Assembly (NCBI GenBank): GCA_014239155.1 | Contig: JAAZZQ010000037.1 | Span: 1-64,000 of the forward strand | Direction: 5' to 3' | DNA from: Lachnospiraceae bacterium | GTDB lineage: Bacteria; Bacillota; Clostridia; Lachnospirales; Lachnospiraceae | Length of the DNA: 64,000 nucleotides | Shown: positions 63,405 to 64,000 of the stretch, in pieces | Numbering within the stretch: position 1 is the stretch's first letter | How the letters are laid out: each line of letters starts with the position of its first letter | Notes under the pieces: model-generated | The model's database searches: none | What the model was told of the DNA's origin: nothing | What the model saw: only the letters and a program-made list of their open reading frames with translations | Made by a program: the position numbers and the translations under genes

Positions 63405-63703
63405 CAGCTAAACAGGCGTGTAAGCAGCCCCTCTCCTTTTTTGGCAAGCGTAGTCTTATCAGAATAGGTAAGTGCATCCACCCTGCCATCTACATCTGCC
63501 TCACCTTTTTCAAGATTCAACCTGCTTACATGAAGACCACTCCCTTTGATGGCAAGCATCCCATCCACTGTCTCCATTAGGATATTGTTCTCGTCAAAGG
63601 AATGAACTTCCAACACCCCTGTTATTTTACAGTCCCGACGCTGCTCCATACCCAGCCTGTGCTTTCCTATGTTTGCACTTGTGCTTCCATTTCTGCTCTC
63701 CAT
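63404..63703 (-). CDS. yabP: Sporulation protein YabP
   Basis: About 99 residues of the YabP/YqfC family: HRLGMEQRRDCKITGVLEVHSFDENNILMETVDGMLAIKGSGLHVSRLNLEKGEADVDG is the conserved core, here given by its landmarks ITGVLEV, GMLAIKG and LNLEKGE. It is needed for the spore cortex in Bacillus. ATG 63703 is 8 nt after AAAGGA; the longer frame to 63763 has no such site. It overlaps yabQ by one base. Confidence 0.88.
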   Translation of the reverse strand: MESRNGSTSANIGKHRLGMEQRRDCKITGVLEVHSFDENNILMETVDGMLAIKGSGLHVSRLNLEKGEADVDGRVDALTYSDKTTLAKKGEGLLTRLFS

Positions 63704-63781
63704 AGACACTGTCCTTTCCTCATCCAAGGAAGTATTCCATATATTATATGGGAGAGCATACACAGATATGCTTTATACCCG

Positions 63782-64000
63782 TCAAACATAGCGGAACAAT
63801 TCTTTTGCATCGTCTTTCTTCACTGTCTCCTGCACATCAAGAATCTCTACTTTTGTCTCTTTATTGCCAAACTGGATTGTCAGAATATCCCCCACTTTGA
63901 CATTTGTAGACGCCTTTGCCGGCTTGTCGTTAATCAGCACACGCCCTGCGTCACAAGCCTCATTGGCAACAGTACGGCGCTTTATAATCCGTGAAACCTT
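63782..64000 (-). CDS. rqcP: S4-domain RNA-binding protein RqcP/YabO, 3' part
   Basis: The last 72 codons are in the window (the start is beyond 64000). SRIIKRRTVANEACDAGRV, LINDKPAKASTNVKVGD and LTIQFGNKETKVEIL form an S4 domain of the HslR/YabO type. RqcP acts with RqcH in alanine tailing of stalled chains on the 50S subunit. It precedes yabP, as in Bacillus subtilis. Confidence 0.88.
   Translation of the reverse strand, partial: KVSRIIKRRTVANEACDAGRVLINDKPAKASTNVKVGDILTIQFGNKETKVEILDVQETVKKDDAKELFRYV

Noticed and set aside
1-64000. tRNA and rRNA genes
   Set aside because: I found no cloverleaf with a GGTTCRANNCC arm and no rRNA signature on either strand, although I could not run a covariance search.

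Overview
The window looks like the chromosome of a spore-forming, motile, anaerobic Firmicute, most likely a Lachnospiraceae-type gut clostridium. The evidence is low GC, strong GGAGG-type ribosome binding sites, SpoIIE, SpoIID, a SpoIIQ-like protein, YabP, YabQ, SipL and WhiA, three chemoreceptors, PerR with reverse rubrerythrin and rubredoxin instead of aerobic defences, and a Pro-specific T-box. I see no rRNA, tRNA, CRISPR array or phage.

Layout. 1-2.5 kb: the end of an IS200/IS605-type element, apparently inserted into the 5' part of a TPR gene with an Asp-rich repeat tail. 2.7-11 kb: an MFS exporter, a ZIP metal transporter and three methyl-accepting chemotaxis genes, two of them a tandem duplication that kept its promoter. 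11.1-18 kb: a sugar-uptake locus (esterase, two permeases, binding protein, divergent membrane-bound AraC-type regulator) resembling pectin-oligosaccharide loci. 18-25 kb: pyrC, a PrcB-like lipoprotein, plsC, murF, ddl and an amidohydrolase. 24.7-33.3 kb: a long minus-strand run for envelope growth, carbon regulation and sporulation (spoIIQ-like, spoIID, lipid kinase, whiA, rapZ, murB, glucokinase, hprK, LRR protein). 34-38 kb: a gene behind a sigma-D-like promoter, sipL, pyrD and pyrK. 39-45 kb: pentose use (FGGY kinase, araD, split transketolase) and ackA with a CcpA site. 45-50.7 kb: proS under a T-box, small unknown genes, an RluA-type enzyme and a two-component system. 51-53.6 kb: perR, reverse rubrerythrin, rubredoxin and an ECF sigma/partner pair. 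53.7-57 kb: a TPM, zinc-ribbon and SPFH membrane module. 57-64 kb: the classical ftsH-hpt-tilS-spoIIE-divIC-yabQ-yabP-rqcP block.

The most unusual signal is a dispersed, hairpin-rich element of about 135-180 bp, with three full-length copies plus solo arms or remnants. It has GTAAC/GTTAC inverted ends, three internal stems whose arms differ by compensatory changes, and 8-bp flanking direct repeats (perfect at one copy). This fits a miniature element moved by an IS66-like transposase encoded elsewhere. Two copies supply the stop codons of neighbouring genes. Regulatory sites readable from sequence include duplicated sigma-A promoters for two chemoreceptors, a perfect 7-1-7 palindrome at perR, a consensus cre site at ackA, a palindrome over the pentose-operon promoter, and a spoIIE promoter with the 21-bp spacing typical of Spo0A-driven promoters.
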